Origin: Demequina flava
GTDB lineage: Bacteria > Actinomycetota > Actinomycetes > Actinomycetales > Demequinaceae
NCBI RefSeq assembly: GCF_000975035.1
Contig: NZ_BBRA01000001.1
Span: forward strand, 1,714,838-1,778,837
Length of the DNA: 64,000 nucleotides
Direction: 5' to 3'
The position numbers and the translations under genes were made by a program. Under the pieces are notes generated by a model. That model did no database searches, was not told the DNA's origin, and saw only the letters and a program-made list of their open reading frames with translations. Below, piece by piece: positions 26,007 through 33,184 of the stretch. Every line of letters begins with the position of its first letter. Position 1 is the first letter of the stretch.

Positions 26007-27179
26007 ATGACGACAACAGCACGCGTGGCGATGATCGGCAACGGCTTCATGGGGGCAACGCACTCCCAGGGCTGGCGCGTAGCGCCGCGCTTTTTTGACC
26101 TCCCCCTCCAGCCCGAAATGGCTGTCATGGTGGGACGCAACCCCGACAAGAACGCTCAGCTCGCCGACAAGTGGGGCTGGGCTGAAGCAAGCGAAGACTT
26201 TGAAGCCACGATCAATCGCGACGACATCGACATCGTCGACATCGTGACCCCCGGCGATTTGCACTGCGACATGGCCATCGCGGCTCTCGAAGCAGGCAAG
26301 CACGTCCTGTGCGAAAAGCCACTAGCCAACACCGTTGACGAGGCCCGCCGCATGGCAGCCGCCGCAGCAACTGCTGCAGACAAGGGTGTCTACGCGATGG
26401 TGGGCTTCACCTACCGCCGTGTCCCCGCCGCAACGTTCGCGCGTGACCTCGTCGCCCGCGGAGCTGTCGGCACCATCCGTCAGGTTCGCGCGCAGTACCT
26501 TCAGGACTGGCTCTCCGACCCTCAGGCACCGCTCACGTGGCGCCTGGACAAGTCAAAGGCCGGCTCCGGCTCGCTGGGCGACATCGGTGCACACGCCGTT
26601 GACCTCGCGCAGTACATCACCGGTCACTCCCTGACCGACGTCTCCGGCGTCATGGAGACGTTCGTTAAAGAACGTCCCACGATGGGCGAGGGGCAGGGCC
26701 TTTCCGGCTCCGCTGGTGAGGGCACTGGACCCGTGACCGTTGACGACTTTGCCGCTTTCACTGGCCGCTTCGACTCCGGAGCTTTGGGACTGTTCGAGGC
26801 CACGCGCTTCGCGACCGGTCGCAAGAACATGCTCCAGGTCGAGGTTTCCGGCGACAAGGGATCGATCTTGTTCAACCTCGAGGACATGAACGCCGTGCAG
26901 TACTACGACGCGACTGCGCCTTCGAACGAGCAGGGTTTCCGCCGCATCTACGTCACCGAGGCGGACCACCCCTACATGGCTGCGTGGTGGCCCCCCGGCC
27001 ACATGATCGGCTACGAGCACGGCTTCGCTCACCAGGCAAAGGACCTCGTCGAGGCCATTGCGTCAGGTCAGCAGCCGCGCCCGTCGTTCGAGGACGGCTA
27101 CCAGGTCCAGCGTGTACTCGACGCAGTCGAGCGCTCCGCAGGAGCTGGCAGCGCCTGGACGCCGACGGCCGCCAACTAA
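26007..27179 (+). CDS. Gfo/Idh/MocA-family sugar dehydrogenase
   Basis: NAD(P)-dependent oxidoreductase of 390 aa. The Rossmann motif GNGFMG is at residues 10-15, the family signature HVLCEKPLANT near residue 100, and the catalytic-region motif GSGSLGDIGAHAVDLAQY contains the conserved Asp and His. It resembles the subgroup acting on cyclic sugars and glycosides (YLQDW, TWRLDKSKAGSGSLGD), which includes levoglucosan and 3-keto-glycoside dehydrogenases, but substrate assignment is not possible. ATG 26007 is used; GTG 25998 is in frame upstream. The neighbours are a TIM-barrel isomerase and a ribose-type importer. Confidence 0.88.
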   Translation: MTTTARVAMIGNGFMGATHSQGWRVAPRFFDLPLQPEMAVMVGRNPDKNAQLADKWGWAEASEDFEATINRDDIDIVDIVTPGDLHCDMAIAALEAGKHVLCEKPLANTVDEARRMAAAAATAADKGVYAMVGFTYRRVPAATFARDLVARGAVGTIRQVRAQYLQDWLSDPQAPLTWRLDKSKAGSGSLGDIGAHAVDLAQYITGHSLTDVSGVMETFVKERPTMGEGQGLSGSAGEGTGPVTVDDFAAFTGRFDSGALGLFEATRFATGRKNMLQVEVSGDKGSILFNLEDMNAVQYYDATAPSNEQGFRRIYVTEADHPYMAAWWPPGHMIGYEHGFAHQAKDLVEAIASGQQPRPSFEDGYQVQRVLDAVERSAGAGSAWTPTAAN

Positions 27180-27219
27180 CAATTCGTCCCCACAAACGCG
27201 ACTTACGAGAGGAAACGCA

Positions 27220-28221
27220 ATGGCGCGACAGATTTCCCTATTCACCGGCCAGTGGGCCGACCTGCCCTTGGAGGAAGTGGCCTCACTCGCCTCCGGCTGG
27301 GGCTATGACGGCCTCGAGCTGGCCTGCTGGGGCGACCACCTCGACGTCACCCGCTGGGACGACGCCGAGTACGTCCAGGGCCGCCTCGACCTGATGGCCA
27401 AGCACGGCCTCAGCATCGTGGCGATCTCTAACCACCTCACCGGGCAGGCGGTGTGCGATGACCCCATCGACCGCCGTCACCAGGAGATCCTGGCGCCTGA
27501 GGTGTGGGGCGACGGTGACCCCGAAGGCGTGCGCCAGCGCGCTGCCGAGGTCATCAAGGACACCGCACGCATGGCATCCAAGTTGGGTGTCAAGACCGTG
27601 GTGGGCTTCACCGGCTCCTCCATCTGGAAGACCCTCGCGATGTTCCCGCCCGTTCCGGACGACATGATCGAGGCTGGCTACCAGGACTTCGCTGACCGCT
27701 GGAACCCGATCATGGACGTCTTCGAGGAAGTGGGAGTGCGCTTCGCACTCGAGGTCCACCCCTCGGAGATCGCCTACGACTACTGGACCGCTAAGCGCAC
27801 GCTTGAGGCCATTGGTCACCGCGAGTCCTTCGGCCTCAACTGGGACCCCAGCCACATGGTGTGGCAGGACCTGGACCCGGTGAGCTTCCTGTGGGACTTC
27901 CAGGACCGGATCTACCACGTGCACTGCAAGGACACCAAGAAGCGTCTCAACGGCCGCAACGGTCGCTTGGGCTCGCACCTTGCCTGGGCAGACCCGCGTC
28001 GTGGCTGGGACTTCATCTCCACCGGCCACGGCGATGTGCCGTGGGAGGACGCCTTCCGCATGCTGAACGCCATTCAGTACGACGGACCGCTCTCCGTTGA
28101 GTGGGAGGACGCCGGAATGGATCGACTCGTCGGTGCACCCGAGGGTCTCGAATTCGTGCGTCGACTCGCATTCGACGCGCCAGATGCGGCATTCGACTCC
28201 GCTTTCAGTTCCAAGGACTGA
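27220..28221 (+). CDS. TIM-barrel sugar isomerase/epimerase (AP endonuclease 2 fold)
   Basis: A 333-aa protein of the xylose-isomerase-like TIM-barrel superfamily. Metal ligands expected in this fold are visible: Glu in FALEVHPSE, Asp in GLNWDPSHM, His in HVHCKD and Glu in LSVEWEDAG. ATG 27220 follows GAGAGGAAAC. With the Gfo/Idh dehydrogenase 40 bases upstream it probably processes an oxidised (keto) sugar brought in by the adjacent importer; families with this pairing act on inositol, levoglucosan or 3-keto-glycosides. The gene ends in a hairpin made from two copies of the dispersed 10-mer. Confidence 0.87.
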   Translation: MARQISLFTGQWADLPLEEVASLASGWGYDGLELACWGDHLDVTRWDDAEYVQGRLDLMAKHGLSIVAISNHLTGQAVCDDPIDRRHQEILAPEVWGDGDPEGVRQRAAEVIKDTARMASKLGVKTVVGFTGSSIWKTLAMFPPVPDDMIEAGYQDFADRWNPIMDVFEEVGVRFALEVHPSEIAYDYWTAKRTLEAIGHRESFGLNWDPSHMVWQDLDPVSFLWDFQDRIYHVHCKDTKKRLNGRNGRLGSHLAWADPRRGWDFISTGHGDVPWEDAFRMLNAIQYDGPLSVEWEDAGMDRLVGAPEGLEFVRRLAFDAPDAAFDSAFSSKD

Positions 28222-28231
28222 ACGCCGCAAC

Positions 28232-28282
28232 CACAGCATCGGCCCGTTCCCCCTCACCCCTGGGGAGCGGGCCGATGCTGTG
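28232..28282. terminator. Bidirectional terminator built from two inverted 10-mer copies
   Basis: CACAGCATCGGCCCG (28232-28246) and CGGGCCGATGCTGTG (28268-28282) are perfect 15-bp complements. An inner TCCCC/GGGGA extends the stem to about 21 bp across one wobble, with a 9-base loop. It separates the convergent isomerase and ROK genes. Confidence 0.85.
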
Positions 28283-28379
28283 TCTGGGGTCCGTACGCCC
28301 GCATCCAGGCGTGTGGTTGCGCTCTGAGGAGCGGCAGTGAGCGTCTGGGGCGCCGTGCGAGCGTGGCGTTGACGCGGGG

Positions 28380-29573
28380 CTAGAGCGCGACGTCGCGGAT
28401 GAGCGCTTCGACGCTGTCGACGGACAGCGCGTGCTGGATGGCCATTGAGCAGGCTCCAGCAACAGCGGCCTTGTCGCCGCCGCGGGTCTTGACGATCTGC
28501 AGGCTGCCGGTCGCCAGGGGAGTGGAGCGCGTGTAGATCACTTCGCGCGCTCCCGCAAGGAGGTGATCGCCAGCTGCCGCGATGGGGCCGCCCAGGACAA
28601 TGACCGCTGGATTGGTCAGGCTGACCGCGGTGGTGAGGACCTGGCCGATGAGGCGGCCGGCCTCGCGCACTTCCCGGACTGCTTGGATGTTGCCGCCCAG
28701 GACTGCGGCAATGACGTCCTGCGGTGTGTCCACGTCGACGCCGGCCTCGCGCAGGTGTGCGGCGATCGCTGGGCCGGCAGCAACGGCTTCAAGGCAGCCG
28801 ACCGAGCCGCAGCGGCATTGCACATCTTCTTTGCCGGGCACAAAGACGTGGCCGATGTCTCCGGCGATGCCCTGTGCGCCGCGGTGGACGCGGCCCCCGG
28901 TGAAGAGGCCTGCGCCAATTCCAGTGGAGACCTTCACGAACAACATGTCGTCGACGTCGGGCCAGTGCTCATTGCGCTCACCCATGGCCATGACGTTGAC
29001 GTCGTTGTCCACAAGTGCGGGGACACCGAATGCTTCAGTCAGGCAGCCGGGCACGTCGAAGCGGTCCCAGCCAGGCATGATCGGCGGGTCGACGGGACGG
29101 CCTGTGGCGTGTTCGACGGGACCGGGGAGGCCCACGCCAATCGCGCGCAGGAAGGTGTCGCTCGTGTGCTCCTTGACCATTGCAGTTCCGGCCTCGATGA
29201 CCCATCCGAGGACGGCCTCGGGGCCGTCGGCCACGGGGAGCGACTCCCAGGTGTCGACCAGGAGTTCGCCGCGCAGGTCGGAAATGCCGATGTGCGCGTG
29301 TGTGGCGCCAATGTCGACGCCAAGCACTCCGTGACGGGTGCCGTCAAAAGCAAACTGACGTGAGGGCCTGCCACCTGTCGACGCGGCGTGAGCCACGGAC
29401 TGGATGAGCCCAGCAGTGAGCAGCGCGTCAACACGCGCGGCAACAGTTGACCGGGCCAGACCGGTCAAAGTGGCCAGTTCCGAGCGGGTTCGCGGCTTGC
29501 CGTCGCGCAGGATCTGGAAGATCTCCGACTGGGCGGAGCCCGACAAGGTCTCCTGTCCCCGGGGATCAATCAT
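28380..29573 (-). CDS. ROK-family transcriptional regulator (NagC/XylR type)
   Basis: A 397-aa protein: an N-terminal winged helix (IFQILRDGKPRTRSELATLT, residues 18-37) followed by a ROK sugar-kinase-like domain with VLGVDIGATHAHIGISDL and the zinc-binding CRCGSVGCLE. It probably binds a sugar and represses the adjacent importer/dehydrogenase operon, with which it converges. ATG 29573 has no ribosome site but lies 12 bases after a -10 box (TAGCAT, minus strand 29585-29580), suggesting a leaderless mRNA. The kinase-like fold is probably used for sensing. Confidence 0.92.
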   Translation of the reverse strand: MIDPRGQETLSGSAQSEIFQILRDGKPRTRSELATLTGLARSTVAARVDALLTAGLIQSVAHAASTGGRPSRQFAFDGTRHGVLGVDIGATHAHIGISDLRGELLVDTWESLPVADGPEAVLGWVIEAGTAMVKEHTSDTFLRAIGVGLPGPVEHATGRPVDPPIMPGWDRFDVPGCLTEAFGVPALVDNDVNVMAMGERNEHWPDVDDMLFVKVSTGIGAGLFTGGRVHRGAQGIAGDIGHVFVPGKEDVQCRCGSVGCLEAVAAGPAIAAHLREAGVDVDTPQDVIAAVLGGNIQAVREVREAGRLIGQVLTTAVSLTNPAVIVLGGPIAAAGDHLLAGAREVIYTRSTPLATGSLQIVKTRGGDKAAVAGACSMAIQHALSVDSVEALIRDVAL

Positions 29574-29579
29574 GCGTTG

Positions 29580-29585
29580 ATGCTA
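29580..29585 (-). promoter_or_regulatory. -10 box for leaderless ROK gene
   Basis: Minus-strand TAGCAT begins at 29585, exactly 12 bases before ATG 29573. Confidence 0.5.
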
Positions 29586-29661
29586 CCGGAAAAGGCGCTT
29601 AAGGGCCCACATCTCGAACGACTTTTGCTCGGTCGTCGGCAAAAGTGATTCCGTGACGGGA

Positions 29662-30128
29662 CTAGTCGAATGAGGGTGGCTCGTGATTTCGATCCTGAGT
29701 CTTACCGCGGTGACGTGGGCGGCGCAGGGAGCGCTCGCGCTCGCGCCGCTCAGTCTCGCGCTTCTTTTTGAGCTGATGCGCCGCGCGGCGGGGCTGCGGA
29801 ATGGTGACGTGGAACAGAGGCCCCATCAGGCGCACCCCGAGCGTCACCGCGATCGCGGCCACCACGACCCACCACTCGGGAAGGTATGCGTCGGTCACCG
29901 TGTAGGTAAATGCGCCCGCAAGACCCGCGACGGCGTTGGGTGGACCGACGTACATGATGGAAGACGGGCGGCCTAGGAGCACGTCCGCAGTGATCACGCC
30001 GCCGCCAAGGTGAAGACCCCGACAAGGTCGGTGTGCTCGTCTTCACCGGCAGGGATCGTGCCGACAAGGGCGCCGACGAAAACCGCGACCAGGTTGATCG
30101 CGAGCGGTACCGCTAGTCCCTCGGGCAT
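29662..30128 (-). pseudogene. Frameshifted small membrane protein resembling TRIC/UPF0126 (YicG-like)
   Basis: Two overlapping frames look like one gene. The first (start ATG 30128) gives INLVAVFVGALVGTIP...DLVGVFTLAAA and stops at TGA 29994-29996. The second continues, one base shifted, with GGGVITADVLLGRPSSIMYV and two to three more membrane segments, then a basic tail. DLxGVFxLA followed by GGGxxxxDVLLGxP is the hallmark of TRIC/UPF0126 cation-channel proteins. Restoring one G in the GGCGGCGGC stretch (to TTGGGCGGC) joins the frames. It may be a one-base deletion, sequencing error or frameshifting. The usual Arg before Asp (GGGxxRD) is Ala here. Confidence 0.55.
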
Positions 30129-30154
30129 GCGCCCCAGCCTCAAGAAAAACGGTA

Positions 30155-30197
30155 GGTGAGGGCCGATGTTGGGGTGACCCGGGCATCGGCCCTCACC
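30155..30197 (-). terminator. Terminator hairpin from two near-copies of the 10-mer
   Basis: GGTGAGGGCCGATG (30155-30168) and CATCGGCCCTCACC (30184-30197) are perfect 14-bp complements around a 15-base loop. Each arm holds a one-mismatch copy of GGCCGATGCT. It lies just after the SHOCT gene stop. Confidence 0.75.
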
Positions 30198-30201
30198 GTG
30201 G

Positions 30202-30558
30202 TCAACCGAGCAACTTCGCCTTGGCTGCCGAGAACTCTGCATCCGAGAGAATGCCGGCTGCCTTCATGTCGGCGAGCTTGCCGAGCTGTGCCATGAGGTC
30301 GTCGCCACCACCGGCGGCGGGGGGTGCTGCCGGTGCGGGAGCGGCGGCCTGCTGGGCCTGGATCTGCGCGAGTTGCTGCTCATGCGCCTGAATCTGAGCC
30401 TGGCGCTGCTGCTCTTCGTACTGCGCCTGCTGCTGTGACTGTGCGCGGCCGGACTGGCGACGCGCCACGTTGCCCGAGACGGCGGTGGCCGTGCCCGAGA
30501 TGACGGCGGTGCGTGCCATCGTGCCGATCAGTCCTGGACGTCCTACGCGACGTGGCAT
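30202..30558 (-). CDS. SHOCT-domain protein
   Basis: A 118-aa protein: a Gly/Arg/Ala-rich N-terminus, a Gln-rich helical middle (QQQAQYEEQQRQAQIQAHEQ), an Ala/Pro linker and a C-terminal SHOCT domain (LGKLADMKAAGILSDAEFSA). SHOCT domains are short helical modules found in many bacterial membrane-associated or stress proteins; the role is unknown. It starts one base after the stop of the upstream gene, so the two form an operon; this pairing with a DUF6325-like gene recurs in actinobacteria. Confidence 0.8.
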   Translation of the reverse strand: MPRRVGRPGLIGTMARTAVISGTATAVSGNVARRQSGRAQSQQQAQYEEQQRQAQIQAHEQQLAQIQAQQAAAPAPAAPPAAGGGDDLMAQLGKLADMKAAGILSDAEFSAAKAKLLG

Positions 30559-30559
30559 G

Positions 30560-31003
30560 TCAGTTCTCCTCGCTCTCGAGTGCCGCGATCTCCTCGAGCA
30601 CTTCCTGCACCACCGGTCCGGGAACGCGGATGGTGTCGATCAGTTCGCCGCCCGCGGCACCGATGGCGTCGCGCAAAGGCTTCATCCACGTGTGCTCGAA
30701 GACCAGCATTGCCGCTGCACCGCCGACGGGGAGCTCTGCGGCGAGTTCTTCCACGTCCTCTTCGGACACGAGGCCCTCGACGCGGTCGAGGACGTCCGCC
30801 AAGCGGGAAGCCTCGTTGTCCTCGCCAACCTGGTCCAGTTCCACGTACTCGACGCCGTCTTCGCTGTCGCGGCGTACGAAGACTCCGTCAATGATGGAGA
30901 TCGTGCCGGCCTCGACCAGCGTGTTCAACTGCGAGACGATCTCGCCATTGAACTTGCCGTTCTCAAAGCCGATCACCGCGATCTCGATGGGTCCCAATGT
31001 CAT
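30560..31003 (-). CDS. DUF6325/DUF1269-like conserved protein
   Basis: A 147-aa acidic protein beginning MTLGPIEIAVIGFENGKFNGE with alternating strands and helices typical of a ferredoxin-like alpha/beta fold, and AAAMLVFEHTWMKPLRDAI in the second half, as in DUF6325/DUF1269 proteins. ATG 31003 was chosen over GTG 31012 because an AGAGGA ribosome site lies 10 bases before it. It is co-transcribed with the SHOCT gene. Function unknown; the families are often linked to membrane stress. Confidence 0.75.
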   Translation of the reverse strand: MTLGPIEIAVIGFENGKFNGEIVSQLNTLVEAGTISIIDGVFVRRDSEDGVEYVELDQVGEDNEASRLADVLDRVEGLVSEEDVEELAAELPVGGAAAMLVFEHTWMKPLRDAIGAAGGELIDTIRVPGPVVQEVLEEIAALESEEN

Positions 31004-31012
31004 GGGCCACAC

Positions 31013-31275
31013 GTCCTCTCGTCGTTGCGCGCGAGGCCAGCGGTGGCCCCGTCACTTCGAAGGCTATTGCTCGCCTGTGACAGCGGCAAACGCACACTCG
31101 GACGGCGTCGACATTTCAGCCCGAACGTGAATGCGAGGTTTCCGCAGGATCGGGGACGATGCCGGCGCCAGGCTGGCCGAATCACCAGGTCGTTGGCCTG
31201 TGCCGAAGAGCTCACGGGGCCGCGCTTTTCAGCAATTCCCGCCGTCAGGCAGGGCGTGAGCCCGCAGGAGGAAAC
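31013..31275. other. Divergent intergenic region
   Basis: About 260 bases between the DUF6325-like gene and the MFS gene. It should carry both promoters, but I see no convincing -35/-10 pair. A weak inverted repeat, GTCAC...GTGAC, spans about 31051-31081. GGAGGA at 31267-31272 is the ribosome site of the MFS gene. Confidence 0.4.
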
Positions 31276-32935
31276 GTGACTGACACTGCATCGGCGGTGA
31301 AAGAGAAGTTCACGGCCAAGCAATGGTTGATGCTGCTCGGCTGTGGCGTTGGGTTCGCGATCACTGGCTCAGACCCGGCGATCTTCTCCGCGAGTATCTC
31401 GGATATCCGTAGCGACCTCGAGTTCAGCGGATCTCGGACTTCCTTCATTGCATCCCTCATGACTCTCATGCTCGCCGCCACAATCCTGGGCGCAGGCGTG
31501 CTCGGCGACATCATGGGCAAGAAGCGGATGTTCATCATCGGTGCGCTGGTCACAGCAGTCGGTAAGGTCGGCGTGGCGCTTGCGCCGGACTTCGCGATGC
31601 TGGTGATTGCCCGGACGGTCGTGGGTGTGGGGGTTCGCCTTCCTGCTCGGCCTGTCACTCACAATCGTCAACTTATCGTTTCCACCCGAGCAGCGCCCCC
31701 GCGGCATCGGCATGTACTTGGCAGTGTCCTTCGCCTCGTGTGCGCCTATGCCCGCGATCGCTGGATTGGCGTCGACCTGGGCAGGATGGCGCATCGGCTT
31801 CCTGGTCTTCGCAGGTTTTGCCCTGTTGACCGCGTTCATGGCGTGGCGCTTCTTCGACACCATCCCCAAGGCGGCCGGGCGTCGTCTCGATGTACCCGGC
31901 ATTCTCATCGCGGCCATCACGCTCGTCGGGCTTGTCTTCGGCTTCTCGAAGCTTCAGGACGGCATCAACGCTGGTTCGCTGATTCCGCTTGGCCTTGGAG
32001 TTGTGGGCGCGATCGTCTTCATTGCTGTGGAACGTCGCGTCGAGCAGCCCGCTCTGGACCTTTGCCTGTTCACGCGTAAGCCTTTCAACGCCGGTGTGGT
32101 CGGCGGCGCTGTCTTCAACTTCTTCAATGGCGGCTTCACGCTGTTGGTGTCGTACTACCTGGTGGTGGTTGAGGGACGCTCCGCAGCGATTGTCGGGCTG
32201 TTGTTCATCCCGGCGGCGGTCCTGCAGGCATTCGCCGCCAACTGGGCTGGTCGGTCGACCGTGATTCGCGGCAGCCGCAAGACGATGATGATCGGCCTCA
32301 GCGTGCTGACGCTCACCGCGCTGATCTTTGCGGCCCTGCAGGTGGATTCGCCGCTGTGCATGGTCGTGGTTGCCTTCATCACACTGTCCGTGGGTAACGC
32401 GTTGTCGCAAACGCCTGAGGCAAACCTCATGATGGGTTTTGCTCCCCGGGAACTCGGTGGGTCGATCGCGGGCGTGAAGTCCGGCCTGGGCCAGACGTTC
32501 TACTCGCTTGGTCCCGTGGTGTTCACCCTGGTGGGCACGCTGTTCCTGCGTGGGCTCGCCAGCGATGACCTCGAGGCCTCGGGATACACCGCAGACGAGG
32601 TGAAGGATGCCCTCGAAGCGTCACAAAACACCTCGTCGTCGCCGTCCGCACGTGGCTCGTTGGTTCTCGACCCCGACCAGGCCGCTGTGGTGACCGAAGC
32701 AATCAGGGAACCGTTCGCGCAAGCGCTCCAACTCACCAGCTTGGTGATGGTGCTGGTGCCAGTCGTGGCGCTGATTCTTGTGCACTGGCTCCTGCCCAAG
32801 CGCCTCCCCGGCGTCGACGAGCCGCTGGACGCCGAGGACCCCAAGGCATCCCAGGGTGACGACGTGCACGCAGACACTGCTTTGGCCGACGGCCCTGACA
32901 CTGCTTCCGCGCCTGAGGATTCACGCGGTTTATAG
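31276..32935 (+). pseudogene. MFS transporter (14-helix DHA2-like) broken by a frameshift
   Basis: The first part, from GTG 31276, encodes MFS helices 1-4 (WLMLLGCGVGFAITGSD, LGDIMGKKRM motif A, ARTVVGVG). At 31629-31633 a run of five G shifts the frame; the continuation FAFLLGLSLTIVNLSFPPEQ, with ten more helices and a 60-residue acidic tail, is read one base later to 32935. Removing one G gives one continuous protein of about 550 aa with normal DHA2 topology. Without correction, translation ends at 32079 in junk sequence. It may be a recent inactivation, a phase-variable G tract or a sequencing error. Confidence 0.8.
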
Positions 32936-32953
32936 GGCTAGGACCCCCCGTGC

Positions 32954-32997
32954 GCCGGGGGCACAGCGCGTGTTGGCCGGGGGCACAGCGCGTGTTG
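32954..32997. repeat. 22-bp tandem duplication upstream of rho
   Basis: Two identical, adjacent 22-bp units starting GCCGGGGGCACAGCGCG lie at 32954-32975 and 32976-32997, between the MFS gene and rho. They may be a regulatory duplication or simple slippage. Confidence 0.8.
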
Positions 32998-33135
32998 AGG
33001 GCCGTTCGATTGCGGTGGTAGGGTGGTCTTGCTTCCCCCGGTCGGCATCAGGGCCCCGGCGGATAGCAATCCCTAGGCTCTCAGGCGTCCGCGGACGATG
33101 GCGTACGCGCATACCCCGGCGCCTTTGACGGGATT

Positions 33136-33172
33136 CTCGCACTCGATCAAGAGCCACCCTGGCTCGTGCGAG
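33136..33172 (+). promoter_or_regulatory. Structured rho leader hairpin
   Basis: Outer arms CTCGCAC (33136-33142) and GTGCGAG (33166-33172) and inner arms GAGCCA/TGGCTC (33151-33156/33160-33165) form a two-part stem with an 8-base one-sided bulge. It ends one or two bases before the GGAAGGA ribosome site of rho, a position suited to control of rho translation or autoregulation. Confidence 0.5.
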
Positions 33173-33184
33173 GGAAGGATCAGC

